From contig JBCBET010000004.1 in NCBI GenBank assembly GCA_038528385.1, positions 124,001 to 188,000 on the forward strand: 64,000 bases of DNA. The letters run 5' to 3'. Both the position numbers and the translations under genes were made by a program. Below are positions 33,784-42,070 of the stretch, piece after piece. Each line of letters opens with the position of its first letter. Positions within the stretch are counted from its first letter, which is position 1. The notes beneath the pieces were generated by a model. It saw only the letters and a list, made by a program, of their open reading frames with translations, did no database searches and was not told where the DNA came from. The DNA is from Shimia_B sp038528385. GTDB lineage: Bacteria; Pseudomonadota; Alphaproteobacteria; Rhodobacterales; Rhodobacteraceae.

Positions 33784-34776
33784 TCACTCGCCGCTGCCCG
33801 TGGTCCCGTCGGGCGCACCGCTGGCGTCGGGCGCTGGGGGGGTGGCGGCGCCTTCGGGCATAGCCGTGGCGGGGCCATTGCCGGCCTGTCCCATGTCATC
33901 CTGTCCCATGTCAGCCTGCCCCATATCGGCCGCTTCATCCCGGAAACGCGGCGGATCGGCGCGCCCGGCATCTCCGGGATCCTCACTGCCGGTACCCTCT
34001 CCCCCCGATCGCGCCGGGACGCCCGATGCTGCGGCCTCCACCTCTGCCCCGTCCTCACAGGCCAGCGCCTCCTCGAAGAGCGCGCGCGCGGCGGCAGGCA
34101 GGAGCTCGGGGCCGTTGCAATAGGCGGTTAGGGCGCGGATGCTGTCGAGCCGCTCGAGATCGATATCGCGGAGTACGCAGATCGGCGTGGCCGTCTCGCC
34201 CCCGTCGGCGGACCGTACGCGGAAGCGGACCGCGAGCATGTTCGTCTCCTGAAGGCCCTCGCGCAGGGCAGACCAGCGCAGGGCGCGCGGGTTGCCACAG
34301 GTCTCGGGCCGCGTGGGAAAGCCGTAAAACCCCACCTGTTGAAACTGCTGATCCCGCCCGGGCACGACGATGGGATGCGCGGAGCTCGTGTTCTGCGCGG
34401 CGGCGATGCCGTCGGGGAGAAGAAAGAACTCCTCGAAATTCAGCCACACGTATTCGCGCCGCCACCAGTCCCCATTCGAAGGGAAAACGACGTCGGCGAG
34501 GATGTTCTGGATCGCCACGCGGTAGGTGGGCGCGCCGCTATTGACGAAGGTCAGCCCGGCATTGAGCGCGAAAGCATCCTCGTGATCCGGCTGGGGAAGG
34601 TATTTGACCATCGTCACTCGCGCGGTCGTTTCCACCGAAAGCTGCGCGCCGCGCAGCGCGGCGATGCTCTGCCAGCCGAGGCTGAAGAGCGACAGGATGA
34701 ACGCGATGACGGCGAATACGTTCAGTTCCCTCGACAGCCGGACCTCGGAGAGCCATTGGCGCAGGGCGCGTATCAT
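33784..34776 (-). CDS. Membrane-anchored protein of unknown function with DMGQ repeats
   Basis: A 330-residue protein I do not recognise. One membrane helix lies at about residues 20-42 (LNVFAVIAFILSLFSLGWQS), followed by a soluble beta-rich domain of about 210 residues (LSVETTARVTMVKYLP, LTFVNSGAPTYRVAIQNILA, FYGFPTRPETCGNPR) with a few cysteines. The last ~90 residues are Pro/Gly/Asp-rich and contain three consecutive five-residue units ending in DMGQ. The repeats come from a 15-bp tandem unit. The start overlaps the stop of the upstream DUF1036-like gene (ATGA), so the two form one operon. Confidence 0.72.
   Translation of the reverse strand: MIRALRQWLSEVRLSRELNVFAVIAFILSLFSLGWQSIAALRGAQLSVETTARVTMVKYLPQPDHEDAFALNAGLTFVNSGAPTYRVAIQNILADVVFPSNGDWWRREYVWLNFEEFFLLPDGIAAAQNTSSAHPIVVPGRDQQFQQVGFYGFPTRPETCGNPRALRWSALREGLQETNMLAVRFRVRSADGGETATPICVLRDIDLERLDSIRALTAYCNGPELLPAAARALFEEALACEDGAEVEAAASGVPARSGGEGTGSEDPGDAGRADPPRFRDEAADMGQADMGQDDMGQAGNGPATAMPEGAATPPAPDASGAPDGTTGSGE
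33885..33929. repeat. 15-bp tandem repeat, three copies, in coding sequence
   Basis: Three adjacent 15-bp units (33885-33899, 33900-33914, 33915-33929) share CCTG.CCCAT.TC. They encode DMGQ plus one varying residue per unit in the 3' part of the preceding unknown gene, a site likely to vary in copy number between strains. Confidence 0.75.
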
Positions 34777-35231
34777 TCGTCGCAGGTAATGCGGGTCGAC
34801 CAGTCAATCTCTTCCATCTGGGCGGCGATGTAGGGCGCGCTTTCGACGCCTGCGGGCACGCGATCCCGGTAGTATTCGAATCGGCTTTCCTGATCGATGG
34901 GGGCGTCCCAGCTGCCTGCCCGGTCATCGCCATCGCCGGTCCACCGGAAAGAGTCGCTGCGCGCGTACCAGGCGACGTTGATGTCCTGCACCGTGAAGCG
35001 CTTCTGGTCGCCGGACTCGATTTTGTACCAGCCCACGGAGCGCCAGCCGCGGTCATCGACGTAAGTCACCGCGACCCAGACGGTCTCGCGGCACTCGTTG
35101 CGGATGCGCCAGGTGCCGTCGGTGATGCCGGTGCCGACGTCAAATTTGCTGGAGTCATTGGCGAAAAAGTCGGTGTCCGCCGCGGCCGGCCAACTGGCAA
35201 GAAGAAAGAAACATACGCAGGTTCTCAACAC
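34773..35231 (-). CDS. Exported DUF1036-like protein
   Basis: A 152-residue secreted protein. The signal peptide LRTCVCFFLLASWPAAADT ends near residue 19. The mature part has WRIRNECRETVWVAVTYVDDRG and WRSVGWYKIESGDQKRF, which match the DUF1036 pattern of a small beta domain with paired cysteines (NEC early, ITCDE at the end). No function is known. The GTG at 35231 has GGAGG eight bases upstream, much better than the longer frame starting at 35294. It is the first gene of a pair with the DMGQ-repeat protein. Confidence 0.75.
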   Translation of the reverse strand: MLRTCVCFFLLASWPAAADTDFFANDSSKFDVGTGITDGTWRIRNECRETVWVAVTYVDDRGWRSVGWYKIESGDQKRFTVQDINVAWYARSDSFRWTGDGDDRAGSWDAPIDQESRFEYYRDRVPAGVESAPYIAAQMEEIDWSTRITCDE

Positions 35232-35313
35232 TTGGTGTCCTCCCGCACATTTTAAGCAATGCGTAAGGATACCACATCTTGCGGTTGATTTCACCGGACA
35301 AAGCCCCGGCCTC

Positions 35314-36159
35314 TCAGCGCTGCGGGCCGAGACTGCCGAATTCGGCGATCATGGCGGCGATGGCGCGGTCGTTTCCGCCCCCTGAATTCACCTGCCGGAG
35401 GCCATGGGCCGGGTCGCGCTCCCATTCGAGGATGCGGGTGCCGCTGGCGAGGTTCTCTGCCGTCCGGCCGGCCAAGCGGTACATCCAGTGGAACCAGACG
35501 TCGTCGGCGGTGGGGCAGAGCCGCCGGGCACGCTCCCAGTCGAGGACGCGGGGGTCAAAGCAGCCCGGCGCATAGAGGATGCCGGAGACGCCGGTGGGAA
35601 AGACATCCGCGGCCGCCTCCGAGGCGCCGATATTCATGTCCCACTCCGCGTAGGGCAGCGGCCTGCCCGCCGCGTCGCGCCGGATGCGGTGCGCGCGCCC
35701 GCTGACGACCGCCGCACCGGAGCGGGCATGGGCGCCGACGAGGCGCTCGAGCCAGTCGGCCGGATAGTAAACGTCGTCATCGGCGGTCACGGTGGTGGCG
35801 CCGGGCCGCTCCTCGAGCGTGAAGAGAAGCTTCTTGTAGGAGCGGCGATCCTCGCAGCTTCGGATCTCCAGCCCCTCGGCTTCCAGCGCGCGGACGGGCG
35901 GCGGCAGGCGAGGCAGGTCCGCCTCCGCGATCCAGAGGAGGACGCCGTCGGGCCGGACCGTCTGCCTGAGCAGACAGGCGAGCGTGAGGTGCAGCGTCCC
36001 GAAGCGGGGCGGGAAGCTCGTGAGAGAGACCACCAGCTCTGTCTCGAGGCCGTGGGGCTGGGGTGCGATGCGGCGCGCCGCAAGTTCCTCCTTCGCGCGC
36101 CTGAGGCGGCGCCCGTGCTTGAAGGCGCGGAAGCGTTCGTCGAGTGCCGGGAGCCTCAT
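35314..36159 (-). CDS. Glycosyltransferase family 2-like protein
   Basis: A 281-residue putative glycosyltransferase. It has LVVSLTSFPPRFGTLHLTLACL at the start of a GT-A fold, WIAEADLPRL, and the metal-binding triad in ATTVTADDDVYYPADWLERL. Similar proteins appear in polysaccharide gene clusters and are often annotated without sugar specificity. Its ATG overlaps the previous stop (ATGA at 36156-36159), and GGAGGGG lies upstream. It ends the three-gene polysaccharide operon. Confidence 0.8.
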   Translation of the reverse strand: MRLPALDERFRAFKHGRRLRRAKEELAARRIAPQPHGLETELVVSLTSFPPRFGTLHLTLACLLRQTVRPDGVLLWIAEADLPRLPPPVRALEAEGLEIRSCEDRRSYKKLLFTLEERPGATTVTADDDVYYPADWLERLVGAHARSGAAVVSGRAHRIRRDAAGRPLPYAEWDMNIGASEAAADVFPTGVSGILYAPGCFDPRVLDWERARRLCPTADDVWFHWMYRLAGRTAENLASGTRILEWERDPAHGLRQVNSGGGNDRAIAAMIAEFGSLGPQR

Positions 36160-36935
36160 GGCCCCTCCCATGCCGTCTTGAGCCAGCTCACGTCGCCGAT
36201 GCGGCGGTACCACGTGCTGCCCCGCCCGTTCAGCGCATCGCCCATCTTGGGCGAGCCGGCGAAGACGACGATGCGGGCATCGGGCGGCAGGGATGGATCG
36301 GCGACATAGCTCCGCAGGAGCCCCGGCACGCAGTGGTTCTTGAAACTCACGCACCAACGCTCGGGCCAGTAGGCGAGGTGACCGTGGGCGGCGAGCTGCG
36401 CGGACTGGAACTGCTGGGATATCTCGTAATCGGCCTGCGCCCGCGCGGGGTCGGCGACGAAGGCCTCGAGGATGTAGGCATGGGCGCCGATCTCGTAGCG
36501 GAAGACCGAGGAATTCCCCACGCTGGCCAGAAACGCGTCGCGCCGCGGATCGAGGCGGCGCAGCGGCTTGGCCCGGAAGAGGCTGTCATCGCGGATGATG
36601 CGGAACGGCGCGTCATCGGCGAAGAAGTCGTCGAGCGGGCCCACGATCACCTGGTCGAGATCGAGAAAGAGCGCGGTGCCCGAGAGCCCGAAGAGGTCCT
36701 CGGCAAAGAGCGCGAGCTTGCGCCAGCGCGTGTCGCTGTTGCCCTCGGGCAGCCCGAGATCCGGCAGGGGCATGGCCTCCACCCCGGGCGCGAGGCCCGC
36801 GGCGTCATCGGTGAAACAGATGAACCGGTGCGGCCGCGCAAGGTGCCGCGCGACGCCGCGCGCGAGGTTGTTGACGTATTCGGGACCGTAGAGCGTCCCC
36901 CATTTCATGGTGAGGATGAGGACGGGGGAGGTCAT
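36156..36935 (-). CDS. Glycosyltransferase (GT-A fold, family 8-like)
   Basis: A 259-residue protein. SPVLILTMKWGTLYGPEYVNNL starts a nucleotide-sugar domain; HRFICFTDDAAGL and ALFLDLDQVIVGPLDDFF give the acidic DXD-type site (DLDQ), and FRYEIGAHAYILEAF follows. The motifs resemble the glycogenin/GT8 and related capsule families. The sugar is unknown. The start at 36935 overlaps the stop of the RgpF-like gene by four bases and its own stop overlaps the next ATG by four, so all three are tightly coupled. Confidence 0.78.
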   Translation of the reverse strand: MTSPVLILTMKWGTLYGPEYVNNLARGVARHLARPHRFICFTDDAAGLAPGVEAMPLPDLGLPEGNSDTRWRKLALFAEDLFGLSGTALFLDLDQVIVGPLDDFFADDAPFRIIRDDSLFRAKPLRRLDPRRDAFLASVGNSSVFRYEIGAHAYILEAFVADPARAQADYEISQQFQSAQLAAHGHLAYWPERWCVSFKNHCVPGLLRSYVADPSLPPDARIVVFAGSPKMGDALNGRGSTWYRRIGDVSWLKTAWEGP

Positions 36936-38119
36936 GAACACGCGCTGTCCCACGCCTCCACCTCCGCGCGCGCGGCCTCCGGAAATTCGCAGTGCATTCC
37001 CAGTCGGCGGAGCTCGGTCCGCATGGCGACCATCTCCTCGCTGCGGGATTTCTTTAGGAACGGAAAACAGAATTCTTCCATTATGTATGGATGCATGGCA
37101 AAGGAATAAAACGCCGCGCGATTTTCCTGGATCCGATCGTGCAGTCTATCGCGGACCTCAAGGGCCGAAAGGCGGCCGCTATCTAGTTCTGGCAGAATTG
37201 AGAGGACTTCCCGGTCGCGACTGGCGCCGAGTTGTTTCAATATGGCGCGGAGTTCCTGTTCATTCTCGAGCGCCAGAATATGTCTACGGACATCGCGCCA
37301 ATTGGTACGGGCACCGACTGTGTAGCCAAGCCGTTTGAAATGGTCGGTCATGCGCGTTTCGAAATGCTTGATCACTAGGCGCCGGGAATTGAGGATCGGC
37401 GCGTTTTTCCAGTACCGTTTGAAGGCACGACTGTTGGCGAGTGCAGGGGAAAAGCGAAAGAAAAACGATTGGACATGTTCCATCTCGAAATCGCGCCGCT
37501 TTCTCGGCCTGACATCGAGGCTCATGATGATGCCCCAGAGGTCCTCGCTCGCCTCCCTTGCCTGTGATATTAAATCGCAGTCCTTTTGAACGGGGAGCCA
37601 TGCGCTGTCGTTCATGACAAAGAGGTAACGCGGCAGGATACCACGGTCGTATAGTTGCAGGATTCCCTCTCGATAGCCCCCGAAATCGTATCCCACATTC
37701 GGGCGTTCGACGACGAGGTGACACTTTTCCTCGAGCGTCGCCCGATCCTTTTCGGACAATTCCACGTTCGACACCACGACGACGGAGACGCCGCATTTCT
37801 TCAGCCATTCGATCTGGTAGATGGTGGAATTGAGGAGGCCATTCGGTTGAAAGAGGAGGAGAATTGCGACGTCATCCTCGAGATCTGCAGCGCCATTAAA
37901 TACCTTGACGCGAGAGGGCCGGCGATAATCGTAGGCAAGCCTGTTCAGAGTCCCAACGGTGGGCGCGAAGGGGTCAGAGATCTGACGCCGCAATCGCATC
38001 AATTCGCGTTTCGCTTTCCAGGCTGGGATCAAAGCTTGCACCGGGGTGATTGGTGGCGGCTCTATAGGAGCCGGGACGATGGAACACAACACGGGAGGGC
38101 GGTTGCCGGTCCGGAACAT
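36932..38119 (-). CDS. Rhamnan synthesis F (RgpF)-like protein
   Basis: A 395-residue protein of the rhamnan synthesis F family. Recognisable blocks are VAILLLFQPNGLLNSTIYQIEWLKKCGV, VVSNVELSEKDRATLEEKCH, ERPNVGYDFGGYREGIL (the GYDFG hallmark) and YLFVMNDSAWLPV. It should add or branch rhamnose-type sugars in a surface polysaccharide. Its coding sequence is clearly less GC-rich than its neighbours (many TTT, ATT, AAA and AAT codons), which suggests acquisition from outside. It begins only 37 bases from the divergent FkbM gene, so the true start of one of them might lie further in. Confidence 0.82.
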   Translation of the reverse strand: MFRTGNRPPVLCSIVPAPIEPPPITPVQALIPAWKAKRELMRLRRQISDPFAPTVGTLNRLAYDYRRPSRVKVFNGAADLEDDVAILLLFQPNGLLNSTIYQIEWLKKCGVSVVVVSNVELSEKDRATLEEKCHLVVERPNVGYDFGGYREGILQLYDRGILPRYLFVMNDSAWLPVQKDCDLISQAREASEDLWGIIMSLDVRPRKRRDFEMEHVQSFFFRFSPALANSRAFKRYWKNAPILNSRRLVIKHFETRMTDHFKRLGYTVGARTNWRDVRRHILALENEQELRAILKQLGASRDREVLSILPELDSGRLSALEVRDRLHDRIQENRAAFYSFAMHPYIMEEFCFPFLKKSRSEEMVAMRTELRRLGMHCEFPEAARAEVEAWDSACS

Positions 38120-38156
38120 ATCGTCTAAGCCTCGGCCGCGGCGCGGAGCGCTTGAG

Positions 38157-38897
38157 ATGAAGGATGATGCGTTGCGTCTTTTTGGGAGAAAGCGCAGCCG
38201 TGCCGAGCGATTCGAGCGGCGGCTGGCATCTGGGAAACCGATCGCCTACCGAGGAGTAGAGGTCCCCGTCTCTGCGGACATCATGCCCGTCCCCGTGCTC
38301 GTGGCGCTCTCACGCGATGATTACGAGGTGCCGGAGCTGGAGGCGGGAACTGCTCTCTTGAGGTCCGGCGATCGGATGCTGGAGCTCGGGACAGGCCTCG
38401 GGATCGTCTCTGGCATCCTCGCTAAGCGCTTTCCTGACTGTCAGTTCAGAACTTACGAGGCGAATGCCAGCTTGCTTCCCCATATCCGGACGCTTCACAC
38501 GGCCAATGGGATCGAGAATGTGGACGTCCACAACGCGATGCTGGAGCCCGAGCCCGCCGAGCAGACGCGCCCCTTCTACATGCACCCCTATTTCACGGAA
38601 GGCTCCATCATCGAGACGGAGCGGAGCTTTGAGGCGGCGGATGTGCCGGTTCTCGATCTGAATGCCGTGATAGGCGAGTTCGACCCCACGGCGATCATGT
38701 GCGACATTGAGGGGGCCGAAGGAATCGTGATCCCGAAGGCGGACCTGTCACGCGTCCGGGCGCTCATCCTCGAGCTGCATCCGAAGGTGCTGTCGAGGCC
38801 ATCGATCAAGGCGATTTTCGACGCGTGTTCGGCGCATGGCCTCTATCCTCGCGTCGAGCATTCCTCGAAACAGGTGGTGGCCTTCGAACGGGTGTGA
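38157..38897 (+). CDS. FkbM-family methyltransferase
   Basis: A 246-residue SAM-dependent methyltransferase. Motif I is MLELGTGLGIVSGILA, then FRTYEANASLLPHIRTLH (acidic residue for the ribose), and IMCDIEGAEGIVIPKAD with the FkbM DIEGAE hallmark. FkbM enzymes methylate hydroxyl groups, often on sugars. The divergent neighbours make cell-surface polysaccharide the likely substrate class. The ATG at 38157 is preceded by GGAG; a longer frame from 38046 would run into the RgpF-like gene. Confidence 0.85.
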   Translation: MKDDALRLFGRKRSRAERFERRLASGKPIAYRGVEVPVSADIMPVPVLVALSRDDYEVPELEAGTALLRSGDRMLELGTGLGIVSGILAKRFPDCQFRTYEANASLLPHIRTLHTANGIENVDVHNAMLEPEPAEQTRPFYMHPYFTEGSIIETERSFEAADVPVLDLNAVIGEFDPTAIMCDIEGAEGIVIPKADLSRVRALILELHPKVLSRPSIKAIFDACSAHGLYPRVEHSSKQVVAFERV

Positions 38898-39019
38898 TCC
38901 TCGTACGAGCAGTGGGCGGTCTCGCAAATCAGTATGGCCAGCCCATGCGGGGATCAGGCGTGCTTGGGATCAAAAAGACGTCTCGAGCGTGCTCCATTGA
39001 TGGATGACGCAAGAGGGCC

Positions 39020-39048
39020 GGCTGCTCCCGACTATGTCGGAAGCAGCC
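39020..39048 (-). terminator. Hairpin behind pnp
   Basis: GGCTGCT at 39020-39026 pairs with AGCAGCC at 39042-39048, and CCGAC at 39028-39032 with GTCGG at 39036-39040, interrupted by one C-A mismatch; loop TAT. It lies 11 bases beyond the pnp stop. No T run follows, so it may stabilise the 3' end rather than terminate. Confidence 0.45.
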
Positions 39049-39058
39049 TGGGGCGCAT

Positions 39059-41191
39059 TTACTCCGCCGGTTCTTCTTTCTTGGCCTCTTCGCCGGTCTC
39101 CTGGTCCACGACCTTCATGCTGAGGCGCACCTTGCCGCGGTCGTCGAAGCCCAGGAGCTTCACCCAGACTTCCTGGCCCTCTTTGAGGACGTCGGAGGGG
39201 TGGTTGAGGCGGCGGTTTTCGATCTGGCTCACATGCACCAGCCCGTCCCGCTTGCCGAAGAAGTTCACGAAGGCGCCGAAATCGACGATCTTGACGACCG
39301 TGCCCTTGTAAACCGCGCCCTCTTCGGGCTCGGCCACGATGGAGTAGATCATGTCATAGGCCTTCTTGATGGCCTCGCCGTTGGGCGATGCGATCTTGAC
39401 CACGCCGTCATCGTTGATGTCGACCTTGGCACCGGACACTTCCACGATCTCGCGGATGACCTTGCCGCCCGAGCCGATCACTTCGCGGATCTTGTCGGTG
39501 GGCACGTTCATCGTCTCGATGCGCGGCGCGTGGACGGAGAATTCCTGCGCGCCGGTGATGGATTTCGCCATCTCGCCCAGGATGTGCATCCGGCCTTCCT
39601 TCGCCTGCGCCAGCGCGGCCTTCATGATCTCGGGCGTGATGCCGGCGACCTTGATGTCCATCTGGAGCGAGGTGATGCCGTTCTCGGTGCCTGCCACCTT
39701 GAAGTCCATGTCGCCGAGGTGGTCTTCGTCGCCGAGGATATCCGTGAGGATGCCGTAGGAGCCGTCATCCTCCAGCACGAGGCCCATGGCCACACCGGCC
39801 ACCGGCGCCTTGAGCGGCACGCCCGCATCCATCATCGAGAGCGACCCGCCACAGACAGACGCCATGGAGGAGGAGCCGTTCGATTCGGTGATCTCGGAGA
39901 CCACGCGGATCGTGTAGGGGAAGTCCGTCGCGGCGGGCAGCACGGCCTGAAGCGCGCGCCAGGCGAGCTTGCCGTGGCCGATCTCGCGGCGTCCCGGAGG
40001 GCCCACACGGCCCGCTTCACCGACCGAGTAGGGCGGGAAGTTGTAGTGCAGGAGGAAGTTCGATTTGTACGTCCCTTCCAGCGCGTCGATCATCTGCTCG
40101 TCATCGCCGGTGCCGAGCGTGGTGACCACGAGCCCCTGCGTTTCGCCACGGGTGAAGAGCGCGGATCCATGCGTCCGGGGCAGCATGCCCGTCTCGCACA
40201 CGATATCGCGCACCTCGTCGAGCTTGCGCCCGTCGATGCGGCGGCCGTTTTTCACGACGTCACCGCGGAGCACGCCTGCTTCGAGCTTTTTCAGCGCGGA
40301 GCCCAGGTTGCCGTCTTCTTGCTGCTCCTCGGTGAGGGCGGCGACGATGGCCTCCTTGGCGGCGGACACGGCCGCGGTGCGCTCCTGCTTGTCGCCGATG
40401 GCGTAGGCGTCGCGCATCTGGCTCTCGCCCGCAGCTTTCACGGCCTCGAAGAGCTCGGAATAATCCGGCGGCTGGAAGTCGAAGGGCTCTTTCGCGGCCT
40501 CCTCGGCGAGGTCGATGATGAGGTCGAGCACCGGCTGGATGCTCTCATGGGCGAAGGTCACGGCGCCGAGCATCTCCTCCTCGGTGAGCTCGTAGGCCTC
40601 CGATTCCACCATCATCACGGCGTCCTTGGTGCCCGCGACGATGAGGTCGAGACGCTGCTCGGGGTTTTCGCGGAGCTTCGTCATGTCGTCGACGGTGGGG
40701 TTGAGGACGTATTCACCATCCTCGAAGCCCACGCGCGCACCGGCGATGGGGCCCATGAAGGGCGCGCCGGAGATCGTCAGCGCCGCAGAGGCCGCGATCA
40801 TGGCGACGATGTCGGGGTCGTTGACGAGGTCGTGGCTGAGAACGGTGCACATCACGAGCACTTCGTTCTTGAAGCCCGGCACGAAGAGCGGGCGGATCGG
40901 ACGGTCGATCAGGCGGGCGGTCAGCGTCTCCTTCTCGGTGGGCCGGGCCTCGCGCTTGAAGAAGCCGCCGGGGATCTTGCCCGCGGCGTAGTATTTTTCC
41001 TGGTAATGGACGGTGAGGGGGAAGAAGCTCTGCCCTTCCTTCTCGGTCTTGGCGAAGGTGACGTTGGCCATCACGGAGGTCTCGCCCAACGTGGCGATGA
41101 CGGAGCCGTCGGCCTGGCGCGCGACCTTGCCGGTTTCCAGCGTCAGGGTCTCTTCCCCCCACTGGATGGATTTCTTCGTTTCAGTAAACAT
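39059..41191 (-). CDS. pnp: Polyribonucleotide nucleotidyltransferase (PNPase)
   Basis: A 710-residue enzyme, the standard length. It begins FTETKKSIQWGEETLTLETG, with two RNase PH domains (AAGKIPGGFFKREARPTEKE in the first; HGSALFTRGETQGLV and MASVCGGSLSMMDAGVP in the second), a KH domain (PTDKIREVIGSGGKVIREI) and a C-terminal S1 domain (GAVYKGTVVKIVDFGAFVNF). It degrades RNA 3' to 5' with phosphate. In many bacteria it follows rpsO directly; here about 3 kb of other genes separates the two. The frame is open far upstream but the family start is the ATG at 41191. Confidence 0.96.
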   Translation of the reverse strand: MFTETKKSIQWGEETLTLETGKVARQADGSVIATLGETSVMANVTFAKTEKEGQSFFPLTVHYQEKYYAAGKIPGGFFKREARPTEKETLTARLIDRPIRPLFVPGFKNEVLVMCTVLSHDLVNDPDIVAMIAASAALTISGAPFMGPIAGARVGFEDGEYVLNPTVDDMTKLRENPEQRLDLIVAGTKDAVMMVESEAYELTEEEMLGAVTFAHESIQPVLDLIIDLAEEAAKEPFDFQPPDYSELFEAVKAAGESQMRDAYAIGDKQERTAAVSAAKEAIVAALTEEQQEDGNLGSALKKLEAGVLRGDVVKNGRRIDGRKLDEVRDIVCETGMLPRTHGSALFTRGETQGLVVTTLGTGDDEQMIDALEGTYKSNFLLHYNFPPYSVGEAGRVGPPGRREIGHGKLAWRALQAVLPAATDFPYTIRVVSEITESNGSSSMASVCGGSLSMMDAGVPLKAPVAGVAMGLVLEDDGSYGILTDILGDEDHLGDMDFKVAGTENGITSLQMDIKVAGITPEIMKAALAQAKEGRMHILGEMAKSITGAQEFSVHAPRIETMNVPTDKIREVIGSGGKVIREIVEVSGAKVDINDDGVVKIASPNGEAIKKAYDMIYSIVAEPEEGAVYKGTVVKIVDFGAFVNFFGKRDGLVHVSQIENRRLNHPSDVLKEGQEVWVKLLGFDDRGKVRLSMKVVDQETGEEAKKEEPAE

Positions 41192-41341
41192 GTGCGTATC
41201 CTGTCTGGGAGCGCTCCCGCGCGGTCGCGGGTCTCCCGTTTCCATGGCGGGCCCATCCCGCCGGCCCCTATTTCCTTTGCACAACGCCAGGGCCGGAGCG
41301 TTAAGTCTCAGATGGCGCGCTCCTACACCGTTTGGGGCGGA

Positions 41342-42070
41342 ATGGAAAGACAGGCTCTGCCCCAGGTTGACGCGCCGCGCGCAGGCGTCACCCTCTCGGG
41401 CATGGGAGCAACCTGGAAGAGATATCGCGGTGGCGTGGGGATCGGGCTGATCCTGCTGATTGCGCTGCCATTCTACCTCCATTCGCTGGGTCGCGGTCTC
41501 TCGCTGGGCTCGGCCGAGGAGCAGGCCGTCTCCCGCTTCATCACGGCCGACAGGGCGGCGACTTGGAGCGTCTATGCGCATATGGTCGTGGGCGGCCTTT
41601 TGACCGCGCTCGCGCCCGTGCAGCTGTCGGGCGCGCTGCGACGGCGTTTTGCACGTCTGCACCATTGGAACGGGCGCCTTGTGGCCGCGCTGGCCGTGCT
41701 CACCGGGCTCGCGGGGCTCTTTTACATCGCGCGCCAGGGCACGATCGGGGGGCCGTGGATGAGCGCGGGCTTCGCGCTCTACGGGGTGCTCCTCGTGGTG
41801 GCCGCGCTGCAAACGGTGCGTTTTGCCCGCGTGCGGGACCCGCGACACGCGGTCTGGGCGGGGCGGCTCGTGATCCTTGCCCTCGCCTCCTTTTTCTACC
41901 GCGTGCAGTACACCCTCTGGGTGGTGGTGGCGGGCGAGGTGGGCATGGCGCCCGATTTCACCGGCCCCTTCGACCGGGTCATGGTCTTCGGGTTCTACCT
42001 GCCTTGGCTCGCGGTCCACGAGCTTGCGCGACGATGGCGCGGGCGGCGGGCGGTGCCGGGGCTGGCCTAG
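41342..42070 (+). CDS. DUF2306-type membrane protein
   Basis: A 242-residue protein with about six membrane helices. YAHMVVGGLLTALAPVQLSGALRRRFARLHHWNGRL is the typical DUF2306 stretch with the conserved HHWNGR, followed by GLAGLFYIARQGTIGG. No activity is known; heme or quinone binding has been suggested only for relatives. I place the start at 41342 after a GGGGCGG; ATGs at 41312 and 41402 are in frame. Its TAG overlaps the stop of the convergent bciA gene by four bases. Confidence 0.8.
   Translation: MERQALPQVDAPRAGVTLSGMGATWKRYRGGVGIGLILLIALPFYLHSLGRGLSLGSAEEQAVSRFITADRAATWSVYAHMVVGGLLTALAPVQLSGALRRRFARLHHWNGRLVAALAVLTGLAGLFYIARQGTIGGPWMSAGFALYGVLLVVAALQTVRFARVRDPRHAVWAGRLVILALASFFYRVQYTLWVVVAGEVGMAPDFTGPFDRVMVFGFYLPWLAVHELARRWRGRRAVPGLA

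Noticed and set aside
39200..41311. Upstream part of the plus-strand frame that ends in the DUF2306 gene
   Set aside because: It is antisense to pnp. Only the part from about 41312 or 41342 onward encodes recognisable protein.
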